Part shown: piece by piece, positions 1 to 10,406 of the stretch
How positions within the stretch are numbered: position 1 is the stretch's first letter
How the letters are laid out: every line of letters begins with the position of its first letter
From: Mauremys mutica
Lineage: Eukaryota > Chordata > Testudines > Geoemydidae
Length of the DNA stretch: 64,000 nt
Direction: 5' to 3'
Assembly: GCF_020497125.1 (NCBI RefSeq)
Contig: NC_059075.1
Coordinates: forward strand, 64,251,321-64,315,320
Notes under the pieces: generated by a model
Seen by the model: the letters and a program-made list of their open reading frames with translations, nothing else
Told to the model about the DNA's origin: nothing
Databases searched by the model: none
Position numbers and translations under genes: made by a program

Positions 1-760
1 AACTCGCGGCGGGGGTCAGTTAGGTACTGAAACGCCCCTCCCCCCGCCTCATCCCCCAGCGCCCGCGCGCCGGCAGCCTGGGGGTGCTGCCAGCACTCAC
101 CGGGACCGAGTCTCGTGCGCACCCGCCTAAGCGCGAGATCGGCAGCCAGCTTATTAACCCAAGGCCTGTGTCCGCCCCGCTCACTCCCCGCACGCATGCG
201 CGTACCTCTGAAAAGAGCCGTGCGGGGCTCGGCTGCTTAAAAGGGCGAGGCGGGCGCGGCCCAGTAGGAGCTGTGCGGTCGGACGGGCTGAGTTTGAAAT
301 ACTGGGGGGGGAGGGAGAGCGAGCGATCCGTCCATCCCGCGCCGGTGTACAGGGGGCCCCGGGCAGGGCAGGGCAGTGATCCCGGGACTGGGGCGAGAGG
401 CCGGGGGTAGCGGGGAGGGCGGGAAGGAGCCCAGCTCCCAGGGAGCGAGAGCCCACAGCTCTCTTGGCAGGGAGCCCCTGTGACCGCGGGGCCCGCTTGG
501 TCCCTGGCGCGCGTGGAAACCCCGCCCCGCCCCCTCGGAGGCCGGGCCAGCGAGGGCGGCGGCAGGAGCAGGGGGAGCGCGTGTTCCCCGTAGCTCTTTG
601 TACGGGGGGGCGGGGGGGCTCAGCGAGGACAGTGGCGGGGGCCCGGGCTCCCAGCAGGGAGGATTTGTGTTCGCGAGGCGCTCGTTGGAAGGCGCCCGGT
701 TCATTTTTTGTTGGGAAAGACAGAGGGCGAGTTTGTAATGAAACTGGCAGGGGAAGGTGA
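1..760. promoter_or_regulatory. CpG island, probable promoter
   Basis: The first ~760 bases are GC-rich and full of CpG, with GC-box-like runs (for example around 515-535 and 600-625), and then change abruptly to AT-rich sequence. This is typical of a vertebrate CpG-island promoter. Donor-like sites on the minus strand at 99-100 and 204-205 suggest a gene that starts here and runs off the left edge. A plus-strand donor-like site (AAG then GTGAAT) at 756/757 leaves a divergent transcript possible. The open frames inside the island show no recognisable protein and are what GC-rich, stop-poor DNA gives by chance. Confidence 0.75.
101..300 (-). other. possible non-coding first exon
   Basis: On the minus strand, GGTGAGTGCTGG at the 101/100 boundary is a near-consensus splice donor, and CAGAGGTACGCG gives a second one at 206/205. 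Either could end a first exon that starts within the CpG island. The transcription start is not visible, so the 300 boundary is only a placeholder. No convincing start codon or known N-terminus was seen. Confidence 0.25.
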
Positions 761-1626
761 ATAATTATTTGGCGCAGAGATGACTGTGTGCACCGAGCAG
801 GCAGTGAAACACGAGGGATGACCATGTGATGACACTTACCAGCTGTGCACCACGTCCACGGTTGTGTGTGGGGCAGGAGAATGACACGCCAATTGACCTG
901 ATGTCTGACACCGGAAGAGCATGGCCATTCTTGTGTGTTGGCTCACGGCTTGAAGTGTGTGATTATTTTTATAAAATCAGTTCCAGATCTGTGCAAGCAC
1001 TGGGTGTAACTACATTAGGTGAGATTTATCATCCAATTACTACAAAAGGAGTGGATGCATCTATTTGAGGAATAGGTATATTAAAAATGCCCATATTGTT
1101 GTGACATCAAGATCATGCAAAATCTAGGGGAAATGGCATATAACATGGCCTACAACTCCTAATAATCTAAGTTAAAATTACATTCTACTGCTCACAAATG
1201 CAGAAGTTTTATAAAAGTACCATTTTGAGAAGTGCAGTTACACTACATGCCATCACTTTTCTGTGGTTGAAGTCACTTTTGGTGTGTGAGTATCCCTTAT
1301 AAACACAAACTTTTATTAACATCTATATTATAATGGTGTATTACCATGGTGACCAGAGGTCCTAGTCAGGTACATTGCCATGCTCTGCACTGTACAAATC
1401 CAGATAAAGATAGTTATCCCATTGTATGTTATTGATTGATTGACTGTTATGGTTAAAAACAGCTGCAAACCTGTGTTTTTGATGCCAAGGGGGTTCAAGC
1501 AACATTGATGCCATACAGGCATTATAACATTGTTTCAGTGGCTCACTATCCAAGGGAAATGTGGTTTGGCCAGGGGTATGGCCAGTGAGTTCATTCAAAG
1601 CACAGACAGGTGGTAGGGATAGGGAA
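761..1626. other. no recognisable feature
   Basis: Sequence after the CpG island, turning AT-rich. Only short chance open frames are present and no repeat family was recognised. Confidence 0.5.
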
Positions 1627-1805
1627 GGGATAGCTCAGTGGTTTGAGCATTTGCCTTCTAGATCCAGGGTTGTGAATTCAGTCCTTGAGGAGATCATTTA
1701 GGGAACAAGGGTTAAAAATGTATCTGGGGATTGGCCCTGCTTTGAGGAGGGGGTTGGACTAGATGACCTCCTGAGGTCCCTTTCAACCTGATATTCCATG
1801 ATTCT
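1627..1805 (+). repeat. tRNA-derived SINE with CR1-like tail
   Basis: The head has a Pol III A box (TAGCTCAGTGG, 1630-1640) and a B-box-like GGTTGTGAATTC near 1667-1678. The tail (TTGGACTAGATGACCTCC then GATATTCCATGATTCT) is the CR1 LINE 3' end, the same tail seen on the CR1 at 55265-56020. This is the known tortoise Pol III/SINE arrangement, in which the SINE borrows the CR1 machinery by sharing its 3' end. The copy is moderately diverged. Confidence 0.85.
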
Positions 1806-3865
1806 GTACAAACACTTCAGAATGTGTATTGACTATGCCATTGGCTGTAAGAGCAGCTACAGCCTGGCTTCATAGAGTTTGAGATGGATGATTTCTCACC
1901 CTCACATAGCTGCAGCTAAAGCTCTTTATTCCAGTTTTGCCTATAACATTAGAATTTAGGTCTAAGTAAACAGTTTATATTTATGCAACCCTAATGTAGA
2001 ATATTGTATGTGAACCAAGCAGGCTAATTAGTTTGTTAATACAGTGCAAGGAATTTTTTAGGGCTGGAGATGCTGCTATAGTATTAAACTGGTATATTAT
2101 GTAAGCAGGAGAGCTATGTAAAGTAAATAATTAATTGCCTCATTGTGCAATAAAAGAGTATAGCTTCTTATTGCAGGCATAATTACAATTGTTATATCAG
2201 AAAACAATGTTACAAATCATATAAGTAAACAGGAAAAGATTATGAGATCTCTGTTAATGGAAAACACCCTATTAATTTGGAGGTGCTATATCTCAATGAC
2301 TAGTGGTGATGGAAATTAAACTAGGCAAAGGTATACAATATATTCAAGTATTTAAATAATGATCTTGTCACTCAGTGCATAAGGACAACCCTTTTGTGGA
2401 TTTTTTTAAATGGAAACACGCACAAAAGGCATATGATATATACAGCGGTGTAGATTTCTTCTTGTAACCAGGTCAACTATTATATAGTTCACATTATAAA
2501 ATCTGCATTAGGGTTAACAGGATTCAATTAAATAGTATATTGATTTCAGGGCATGAAAAAAATGATTTTTTTTTTCATTTTTCTACCTCACATTTTCAAA
2601 GGAGAAAAAATCTAAAGCTTGTTTAAGAGCTAGCAAATTAGAAATCATTTGAAACTGCGGTAAATAAATCTTTACAAGAGGCACTTTCAGAGTTATATCG
2701 TTGGCCGTTCCTAGTTCATCTGAGATTAACACATTAACCTGAGCTCCTTCCAAAGCATATGTTCTTATCTTTTAATAATAACTGTATTTGTAACTGCTTG
2801 GGGAAGTACAATTACAATTTAAAGAAAATAATTTTAAGGAAAATTATATTGAAGGAAATAGAATAGATTACTCTTATTAACACATAGCATAATACAATTA
2901 TAGCAGGTTTATTAAAATTATACTACATTTTCATAAGGGAAATATGAGCTATTTTGGAAAATGGATTCCCTCCACAAAATCACAGTAAATGACACACACC
3001 AGCAAAATTCCAAGGATATTTAAGTAACAGAAAAGATTAGTCAACACTCACTATTAGTTCCGCCAGCAGCTTCATTCCAACAATGCTTACTGGCAGTAAT
3101 AGCCTGGGGAGAGAGATCCCTTGTTTACAACATATCTATCCTGCTCAGTGGCATTTCAGGAGAATGGCTTACCATACCACTTGCATAATGGGTCTTGAAT
3201 ATTCTTGTTGTTGGAGTTTAACTAATGTGATATGTTTCTGGTATATAGGTTTACAAATTGGTGTCATCATATCTAAACTGCTCCAACCACCAAAAAAGTA
3301 AATTGGTATAAATTATAATAATATACAAGATTGAGTGGAATTGAGCTGTGGTATATTTCTCTTAACATGTTCTGTAAAACTACCGAACAAACATTTGAGT
3401 AAATGTATGAATAAAATGGTAATTCACAAGAGAAAATCCATGTGGTTATAAAGTGTTACACCTGCCATTCAGTATTAAATTAAGAAATCACGCAAACCTT
3501 TAACCCATCATGTCCAAAACAGGTGGTTGTGTGCTTTAATATAGCTACTAGATCCTGGCTCTGGGGATTATTCACTTATTGCCCTCTCACTCTATTCTGT
3601 TGCATTCAGGGATTAAAGTGTAAATTATTTCCAATCTGTTTGGGAGATTGTGTTCAAAACTGCTATTATTCCCATATCTGCCCATTGTTCAGGGGCAACT
3701 GGCAACACAGTGGTGAGTACCAGGTATCCTCCATTCAGAAGTGTGGGATACGTGGTCTCTGGGCAGCAGTACTGGATATAATCTTACAATCAATTTTAGA
3801 GTCAGCGGTAGAATAGAAAAGGCTGGTGGCTTGTCTGCTTGAATGATTAGTTTGCCGCAGGCTGG
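1806..3865. other. AT-rich unique sequence
   Basis: About 2 kb of AT-rich sequence with homopolymer runs near 2565-2580. No gene, RNA or repeat family was recognised. Confidence 0.5.
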
Positions 3866-4056
3866 GTGTGAATCTACCCCCCACTAGCTTGCTGCAGACT
3901 GTGTGGAACCTACTGATGCACATTAACAGTTTATTAGTTTTCTTTGACCTAGTCTCATTTAAAAGAGAACTAAATTAAAGCAAACTAACAGGTTATTAAT
4001 CCACATAATCAGGATCCTCACAGTCTGCAGCAAGCTAGTGTGGGGCAGATTCACAC
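3866..4056. repeat. long inverted repeat (foldback)
   Basis: Arms 3866-3903 and 4019-4056 are reverse complements over 38 bases with two mismatches (core ACTAGCTTGCTGCAGACTGTG). Weaker complementarity continues inward for ~25 bases on each side. This looks like a small foldback transposon remnant, but no terminal motif places it in a superfamily. Confidence 0.6.
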
Positions 4057-4434
4057 CCCAACTTTCTTCAAACTAAATGTTCATTGTAGACAAGTCCTCC
4101 GTGTCATCTAGTTTATCCCCATCCCACTTTGTAGGATTGATACAGTATGCACTAATGTATTTTGTCCATAGTCAAACAGAGCAATGTCATCAAGTTGTGA
4201 CTATAGGCCTTTGCTTTGCTTGGCAAATAATCCAACAGATGCAAGGTTTCCTAAGAGTTTACATCTCATCTTGACAGCAGGTTGGGATAAAAGGCTCATG
4301 TGATCTGGTGTTTTTAGGATAAAAAGGTAAGATACAATATCTTTTATGCAAAGTCACCTCTTGGTGACATGGGTAGTCTTTGGTATATTAAAAAATAAAA
4401 AGTCCATCTGGTTCAGCTCCCTTAAAGTAGGGGA
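4057..4434. other. no recognisable feature
   Basis: Unique-looking AT-rich sequence between the foldback and the next SINE. Confidence 0.5.
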
Positions 4435-4608
4435 GGGATAGCTCAGTGGTTTGAGCATTGGCCTGCTAAACCCAGGGTTGTGACCTCATTCCTTGAGGGA
4501 GCCACTTAGGGATCTAGGGCAAAATCAGTACTTGGTCCTACTAGTGAAGGCCGGGGCCTAGACTTGATAACCTTTCAGGGTCCCTTCCAATTTTATGAGA
4601 TAGGGATA
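4435..4608 (+). repeat. tRNA-derived SINE with CR1-like tail
   Basis: Second copy of the SINE family at 1627. The A box (TAGCTCAGTGG) and the following GTTTGAGCATTGGCCTGCTA are well kept, and the B box region reads GGGTTGTGACCTCATTCC. The tail passes through CTAGTGAAGGCCGGGGCC to a CCCTTCCAATTTTATGAGAT-type CR1 end. It abuts a truncated hAT copy through an A-rich stretch. Confidence 0.8.
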
Positions 4609-4640
4609 TCACCATATTAAAAAAAACAAAAACAAAACAC

Positions 4641-4933
4641 CACTTTCAGAAGTGGTATGTCAGGTCTTCATTTATTCACTCTAATTTAAGGTTTCATGTG
4701 CCAGTAATGCATTTTAACATTTTTAGAAGGTCTCTTATAGAGTCTATAATATAACTAAACTGTTGTATGTAAAGTAAATAAGATTTTTAAAATGTTTAAG
4801 AAGCTTCATTTAAAATTAAATTAAAATGCAGAGTCCCCCCAGACTGGTGGCCAGGACTCAGGCAGTGTGAGTGCCACTGAAAATCCGCTCGCATGCCGCC
4901 TTTGGCACATGTGCCATAGGTTGCCTACCCCTA
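4641..4933 (-). mobile_element. non-autonomous hAT, left end truncated
   Basis: Copy of a ~310-bp family also present at 22009, 25866 and 63373; its orientation is opposite to the 22009 and 25866 copies. The right terminus GGTTGCCTACCCCT is kept. The opposite terminus, which should carry CAGGGGTCGGCAACC, is missing and the copy starts at CACTTTCAGAAGTGG. The A-rich sequence before it belongs to the neighbouring SINE. Confidence 0.8.
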
Positions 4934-5029
4934 GCTTAAACCGTTGTCACCATTATAGGCCTTGTTCTAATCAGTTTCAGTGGAGCAAATGTGGGTAGTG
5001 GTAGTGTAGGAATGAGAGTCAAAACTCCT

Positions 5030-5200
5030 AGTTTGAACCATGGCTTAACCACTAACTTGCTGTTTGTCCATGAGTCAATCATTCCATCATTTTGTGCCTG
5101 TATTTTCCCCATCTGTAACATGGAAATAATCAAATTTATCTACCTCATGTGGGTGTTGTGAAGCTTAAGTACTGTGTAAGTACAAAATATTACTGTAGAT
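5030..5200 (+). repeat. MIR-like SINE fragment
   Basis: The segment reads through the MIR core: TTGCTGTTTGTCCATGAGTC, then CCCCATCTGTAACATGG, then GGTGTTGTGAAGCTTAAGTA. MIR copies are ancient amniote SINEs, and this one is well diverged. Confidence 0.6.
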
Positions 5201-5439
5201 AACACACGATGCATGGATCATATTGCTGAAAAAAAAATAGTGAAAAATTATCTTTTTTAGATGTTCACTTGTTCAAAATAACTCAGATTTTTTGGCAAAT
5301 ATTTCCTCCATACAGTTTCTCATATACCATTGATTACATATTTATCACTTGGCTCTGCAGTTCCTTAAATGGATATCATCTCCATCTATTTGTTATGTTC
5401 CCACACACACACACTTACAATTGAGACACTGATTTATGG

Positions 5440-5566
5440 CTCCAATCCTACAAATATTTATGCACTTACTTTACTTTAAGCACATGAGTAGTCATATTAA
5501 CTTCAGTAGGACTAATCATGCTTAAATTGAAGCACATGCAAAAGTGTTTATAAAATCAAGGCTTAT
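5440..5566. repeat. degenerate palindromic repeat fragment
   Basis: Partly self-complementary sequence (TGCACTTACTTTACTTTAAG against CATGCTTAAATTGAAGCACA around a GTCATATTAACTTCAGTAGG centre). It matches the layout of the copy at 27246-27385. Family not identified. Confidence 0.45.
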
Positions 5567-5674
5567 ATATCTATATAAAAGTTTAGAATTTTAGCACCTG
5601 TCACTGACTGCGTTTCTCCATTACTGAGTTTTTCCATTATATGTGTGTCATACAGTAGTTTCTTCCAGTAATGT

Positions 5675-6335
5675 GCAGCGGTAGTCCAAAAAGCTAACAA
5701 TGTTGAGAATCATTAGAAAAGGGATAGATAATAAGACAGAAAATATATTGCCTGTATATAAATCTGTGGTTTGCCCACATCTTGAATATTGCATGCAGAT
5801 CTGGTCGCCCCATCTCAATAAAGATGTATTGGAATTGGAAAAGGTACAGAAACAGGCAACAAAAATTATTTGGAATATAGGAGAAATTAATAAGACTGGG
5901 ACTTTTCAGCTTGGAAAAGAGATGACAAAGGGGGGATATGATAGAGGTCTATAAAATCATGACTGGTGTGGTGCAATTAATAGCAGCAGGTTTAAAATAA
6001 ACAAAAGGAAGTATTTCTTTGCACAATACAGAGTCAACCTGTGGAACTCTTTGCCAGAGGATGTTGTGAAGACCAAGACTATAACAGGGTTCAGAAAATA
6101 ACTAGATACGTTTATGGAGGACAGGTCCAAGAATGGCTATTAGACAGGATGGGCAGGGGATGCAAAACCATGCTCTGAAGTGTCCCTAGCCTCTGTTTGC
6201 CAGAAGCTGGGAATGGGCGACAGGATGGATCACTTGATGATTACCTGTTCTGTTCATTCCCTCTGAAGGGTCTGGCATTGGCCACAGTTGGAAGAGTGGA
6301 TACTGGGCTAGATGGACCATTAGTTTTTTTGTAGT
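5675..6335 (+). pseudogene. CR1 LINE, 3' end of ORF2 plus 3' UTR
   Basis: A 5'-truncated CR1 copy. The frame from 5700 encodes the C-terminal part of the CR1 reverse transcriptase, recognisable by CPHLEYCMQIWSPHLNKDV and LELEKVQKQATKIIW (about residues 25-60 of the 84-residue open piece). The frame then breaks, but the sequence continues to follow CR1 (AACCTGTGGAACTCTTTGCC, then GGGCTAGATGGACCATTAG at the end). This matches the same CR1 subfamily as the copy at 61690-62682. It is inactive: no promoter, no endonuclease domain and frameshifts in what remains. CR1 elements normally truncate at their 5' end during reverse transcription, which explains the shape. Confidence 0.85.
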
Positions 6336-6762
6336 AAGGGCTATCATTTTAATGATTCTTCACAGTTCAGTGGTTCATCTACCCTTTTGATGTAATATGG
6401 AACTGAAAGAACTGGTTTTCCCATTAGAAAACACTGGAAATCAAAGTTTCAAAGCTGGTGTGAGTTCTGTAATTTGAAAAATAATTGAATTAATTTAACA
6501 TTTTTTAACCTACTGTTAAATTATTTAAAATGTTTATTTTCTTGCCATCTGTCTGGATAGATTTGAATAATAAAATTGTCAAGATAGTGGCTTCCTGTTT
6601 TACTGTTAATTATGTTTAAGACAATTAAAATATATTTTGGGTCTTGATCCTGCTTGCACTGACATGAGTGGCAGTTTTGCCTTTAATTTCAATGGGAACA
6701 GAATCAGGTCCTTTGTGATTTAGTCTTCTTTGTAATCAGATGTAATGATTATGTGTTTTTTA
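6336..6762. other. AT-rich sequence with a short repeat scrap
   Basis: Mostly unrecognised. Positions 6640-6712 resemble one half of an old palindromic repeat (GATCCTGCTTGCACTGACAT ... TCAATGGGAACAGAATCAGG). Confidence 0.4.
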
Positions 6763-6865
6763 TTATTCTGATGTTTGTGACTTGCCAAAGACCATAAAGC
6801 AAGCCAGCAATAGCTGGGCATAGAACCATATAGTCCTGGTTCCCAGAACTGGTCTGTGTTTCAAA
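6763..6865 (-). repeat. MIR-like SINE fragment
   Basis: GTGACTTGCCAAAGACCATA, AAGCAAGCCAGCAATAGCTG and GCATAGAACCATATAGTCCT follow one face of the MIR consensus. Short and diverged. Confidence 0.5.
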
Positions 6866-6895
6866 ACAAACAAATAAACAAAAACAGAAGAGGAG

Positions 6896-7162
6896 AGCTC
6901 AATTGCTGTCATCATTGATAGGCAGAGCACCATCACTGGAGCTGGAGGAGCCTCCCAGTGAGAAAGCAGGGTTGGCTCATGGGACATGCCAATTTCCCTC
7001 CCCATCTAAAGAATCCTTCATGTTCCCGGATGAGGCTGTCACTAAAGTCCTGACACCAGCTGTCCGATTTTATGGTCTTACAGGAGCTGCTCTTGAGGAT
7101 AACAGATACTTTGACATTGAGACAATGGTGATCCAATAGAACACATACAAACTGTTCGACGT
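6896..7162 (+). pseudogene. DIRS gag-like fragment, first part
   Basis: The open frame covering 6903-7139 resembles the gag-like protein of reptile DIRS elements, a Ser/Pro-rich acidic region around LEEPPSEKAGLAHG and LEDNRYFDIETMVIQ. It ends at a stop, but similarity continues through NTYKLFDV up to the LTR at 7163. When the LTR and one duplicated 5-mer (1,085 bases) are discounted, the frame downstream of 8248 is in phase with this one. That supports a single former reading frame. The DIRS gag product is thought to be structural, coating the element RNA. This assignment rests on my recognition of the family, not on a search. Confidence 0.65.
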
Positions 7163-8242
7163 TGTGACAGAATACACCCCTATATTCACACCCTACACAC
7201 TATTGTAATAATTGTTGTACAAGGTATGCCTTGTAGAGTATCATTTGAAAACTCATAATTTGCTGGTCAATATTGTCCTGATAAAATCTGTAGCTATGGG
7301 GATAAAGTTATAAGATTTCCTTGTATGATGTTATTAATATGTTCCAAACCCCACAGCCCTGCCTATGCAGAAGTCAGCAAACAGGTCTTTCCTAAACAAA
7401 GAAATATGTGCTTGTCTTAATTTGCATTTAAGCCATAAACAGAGTCATCAAGTGGGAATGGAAAACAAAGAAAGCTCAAACAAGTGAAAAGGAATATCCA
7501 GCAGGGAATATCCTTCTACATTGACTCTTTGTCTCCTGGTTCTCACCTGAAAATGATTTTCAAAAGGAGTACTGAAACTATAAACAGGAAGGGCAAACAC
7601 CCCAATGAGCCCCATCTCTCTCTCCCTGCTTGTCATGTTCTTTGCACCCGGGAAAACAAAAGGAAATAGCCATTGGATTCCTGATCTGAACAGTTTGGTC
7701 AGTACTTTTTCTGGAAGCATGTAGTGAGAAATTTTGCTTGAATCTAATATTGTTTGTTAGGCACTAGTAAATGTTTTATCTTTATTTTTTGTAACCATTG
7801 CTAACTTTTATGCTGTATTACTTGTACTCACTTAAAATCTCTCTTTGTGGTTAATAAACCAGTGTGTTTAAGTGTCTGGGTAACTTCATTTATCATGATA
7901 ATTTGGTGTATATTATTCACTTAAAGGTATAACAAACCTAATATTTTTGGACTGTCTGGGAGAAGGCTGGACAGTGCAGGACATATATTTCTGGGGGAAA
8001 AGTCCAGGACTGGGTGTGTATTGAGGTCATCCTACAATATAACCAAGACCTGATGAAAGCTAGGGTCTGACTGGCAGGTTACAGTTAAACAAACACATTT
8101 GGAAATGGCCTGCATGCTGATGGCCAGTTGTGAGAAATCCAGGTTGGAAACTGCAACAACAAGGCATTGTAAGGAACCCTAGGTTACAGGGCGCAGGTGA
8201 CACAGGCCTCCACTGGTCTGGATTATACCTCGGTATGTCACA
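7163..8242 (+). mobile_element. solo LTR of an LTR/ERV-type element
   Basis: The segment begins TGTGACAGAA and ends GGTATGTCACA, so it has the TG...CA ends of an LTR with a perfect 7-base terminal inversion (TGTGACA/TGTCACA). It is flanked by GACGT (7158-7162) and GACAT (8243-8247), a 5-bp target duplication with one mismatch. An AATAAA at 7853-7858 inside TGTGGTTAATAAACCAGTG is placed as the R-region polyadenylation signal. No internal coding region is present, so this is a solo LTR left by LTR-LTR recombination. It lies inside the DIRS gag region. Confidence 0.75.
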
Positions 8243-8453
8243 GACATCCTCAGCTCCTTGGTGTCCACAAGAATTGCCATTCCAATCAGTGAAGTCCTAC
8301 TGGTCATCCTGAAAGGTTTGTGGCACACCCTGGCCTCACTTTTTGCAATTTTGAAGCAAGTGGAAAAGCACTACCAAGTCCCATCTAAGGGCTTAAAACA
8401 TTTCTGTGTGCATCCAGCACTGTTGTTGCTCATTATCTGAGGTCCAAGACAGA
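8243..8453 (+). pseudogene. DIRS gag-like fragment, middle part
   Basis: This continues the gag-like frame after the LTR. The peptide contains VSTRIAIPISEVLLVILKGL, then KQVEKHYQVPSKGLKHFCVH, which follow the reptile DIRS gag pattern of a helical segment and then a conserved xYxVPxKG motif. It is cut at 8453 by the Harbinger insertion, with AGA duplicated at 8451-8453 and 12627-12629. The gag similarity resumes on the far side. Confidence 0.7.
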
Positions 8454-8818
8454 GGGTACGTCTACACTACGGGATTATTCTGAATTTACATAAACCGGTT
8501 TAGCAAAACAGATTGTATAAAATCGAGTGCGTGTGGCCACACTAAACACATTAAATCGGTGGTGTGCGTCCACAGTCCGAGGCTAGCGTCGATTTCTGGA
8601 GCGTTGCACTGTGGGTAGCTATTCCGTAGCTATCCCATAGTTCCCGCAGTCTTCCCCGCCCCTTGGAATTCTGGATTGAGTTCCCAGTGCCTGATGGGGC
8701 AAAAATCATTGTCGCGGGTGGTTCTGGGTACAGCCTCACCCCTCCCTGAAAGCAGCAGACAACCGTTTCGTGCCTTTTTTTGCTTTGTGAACTGTGCAGA
8801 CGCCATAACACAGCAAGC

Positions 8819-10109
8819 ATGGACCCTGCTCAGCTCAATACTGCAATCATGGATGTTTTAAACACCTCGCGCACTCTCGTGCAGTATATGGTGAACCAGG
8901 ACCTTCAAACCCAGGCGAGGAGGAGGCGGTTACGGCAGTGCGGCGATGACAGTGATGAGGACGTGGACACAGAATTCTCTCAAACCGCGGGCCCCTGCGC
9001 TTTGGAGATCCTGATGGTAATGGGGCAGATTCTATCCATTGAACGCCGATTTTGGGCCCGGGAAACAAGCACAGACTGGTGGGACCGCATTGTGTTGCAG
9101 GTGTGGGACGATTCGCAGTGGCTGCGAAACTTTTGCATGCGTAAGGGCACTTTCATGGAACTTTGTGACTTGCTTGCCCCTGCCCTGAAACGCCATAATA
9201 CCAAGATGAGAGCAGCCCTCACAGTAGAGAAGCGAGTGGCGATAGCCCTGTGGAAGCTTGCAACACCAGACAGCTACCGGTCAGTCGGGAATCAATTTGG
9301 AGTTGGAAAATCTACTGTGGGGGCTGCTGTGATGCAAGTAGCCAAAGCAATCACTAAGCTGCTGCTACGAAAGGTTGTGACTCTGGGAAACGTGCAGGCC
9401 ATAGTGGATGGCTTTGCTGCACTGGGATTCCCTAACTGTGGGGGGGGCGATAGATGGAACCCATATCCCTATCTTGGCACCGGAGCACCAGGGCACCCAG
9501 TACGTAAACCAGAAGGGGTACTTTTCAATGGTGCTGCAAGCACTGATGGATCACAAGGGACGTTTCACCAACATCCACATGGGATGGCCAGGGAGGGTTC
9601 ATGACGCTCGCGTCTTCAGAAGCACTACTCTGTTTAAACGGCTGCAGCAAGGGAATTACTTCCCAGACCAGAAAATAACATTTGGGGATGTTGAAATGCC
9701 TGTCGTTATCCTGGGGGACCCAGCCTACCCCTTGATGCCATGGCTCATGAAGCCATACACAGGCAGCCTGGACAGTGGTCAGGAGCTGTTCAACTACAAG
9801 CTGAGCAAGTGCAGAATGGTGGTAGAATGTGCATTTGGCCGTTTAAAGGCGCGCTGGCGCACATTACTGACTCGCTCTGACCTCAGCCAAACCAATGTCC
9901 CCTATGTTATTGTTGCTTGCTGTGTTCTCCACAATCTCTGTGAGAGTAAGGGGGAGACCTTTATGGCGGGGTGGGAGGCTGAGGCAAATCACCTGGCCGC
10001 TGATTACGCGCAGCCAGACACCAGGGAGATTAGAAGAGCACACCAGGAAGCAGTGTGCATCAGAGAAGCTTTGAAAACGAGCTTCATCACTGGCCAGGGT
10101 ACGGTGTGA
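8819..10109 (+). pseudogene. Harbinger DDE transposase, one frameshift
   Basis: This is the HARBI1-type transposase that cuts and rejoins the element ends. The start chosen is ATG at 8819 (MDPAQLNTAIMDVLNTS); the longer open frame upstream lacks an ATG. The N-terminal half includes RRFWARETSTDWWDRIVLQV and a helix-turn-helix-like VGNQFGVGKSTVGAAVMQVA. The catalytic residues are all present: D in AIDGTHIPI (9453-9455), D in ILGDPAYPL (9717-9719) and E in VVECAFGRLKARW (9825-9827), spaced D-x87-D-x35-E. The frame changes once, at a run of eight G (9440-9447), consistent with one extra G. The total would be about 429 residues, a usual length for the family. The rest is free of stops, so this copy decayed very recently, or the G run is a sequencing error. 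Confidence 0.9.
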
Positions 10110-10203
10110 CTGCTGTGTTTGTTGATGAACACCCACCCCCCTTGATTGATTCATTCCCTGTAAGCAACTCACCCTCCCCCTTCGAGTACAGCTTACTTAT
10201 GCA

Positions 10204-10243
10204 AATAAACTCACTATAGTTTAAAAAGCATGTATTCTTTATT
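10204..10243. terminator. convergent polyadenylation signals
   Basis: AATAAA on the plus strand at 10204-10209 follows the transposase stop by ~95 bases. AATAAA on the minus strand at 10243-10238 lies downstream of the Myb-like gene. The two Harbinger genes therefore share one short 3' region, with their 3' ends overlapping. Confidence 0.65.
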
Positions 10244-10406
10244 AATTCATTATAAAAAGAGGAAGAGAAGTAAGGGTGTGGTTTGGGAGGAGGATAGGAG
10301 GGATGGAGAAGGCCACTAAAAAAATTTCACAGTAATGACAGCCTTCTGGTTGGGCTGTCCACGGGGGTGGAGTGGGCGGGTGCACGGAGCCTCCCCCCAC
10401 GCGTTC

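Noticed and set aside
181..825. Long open frames on both strands in the CpG island (up to 214 residues)
   Set aside because: GC-rich DNA is poor in stop codons. The peptides are low-complexity Pro/Arg/Ala with no motif, and the frames cross donor-like sites.
7163..8242. A coding endogenous retrovirus
   Set aside because: Only one LTR is present, without internal genes or a second LTR.
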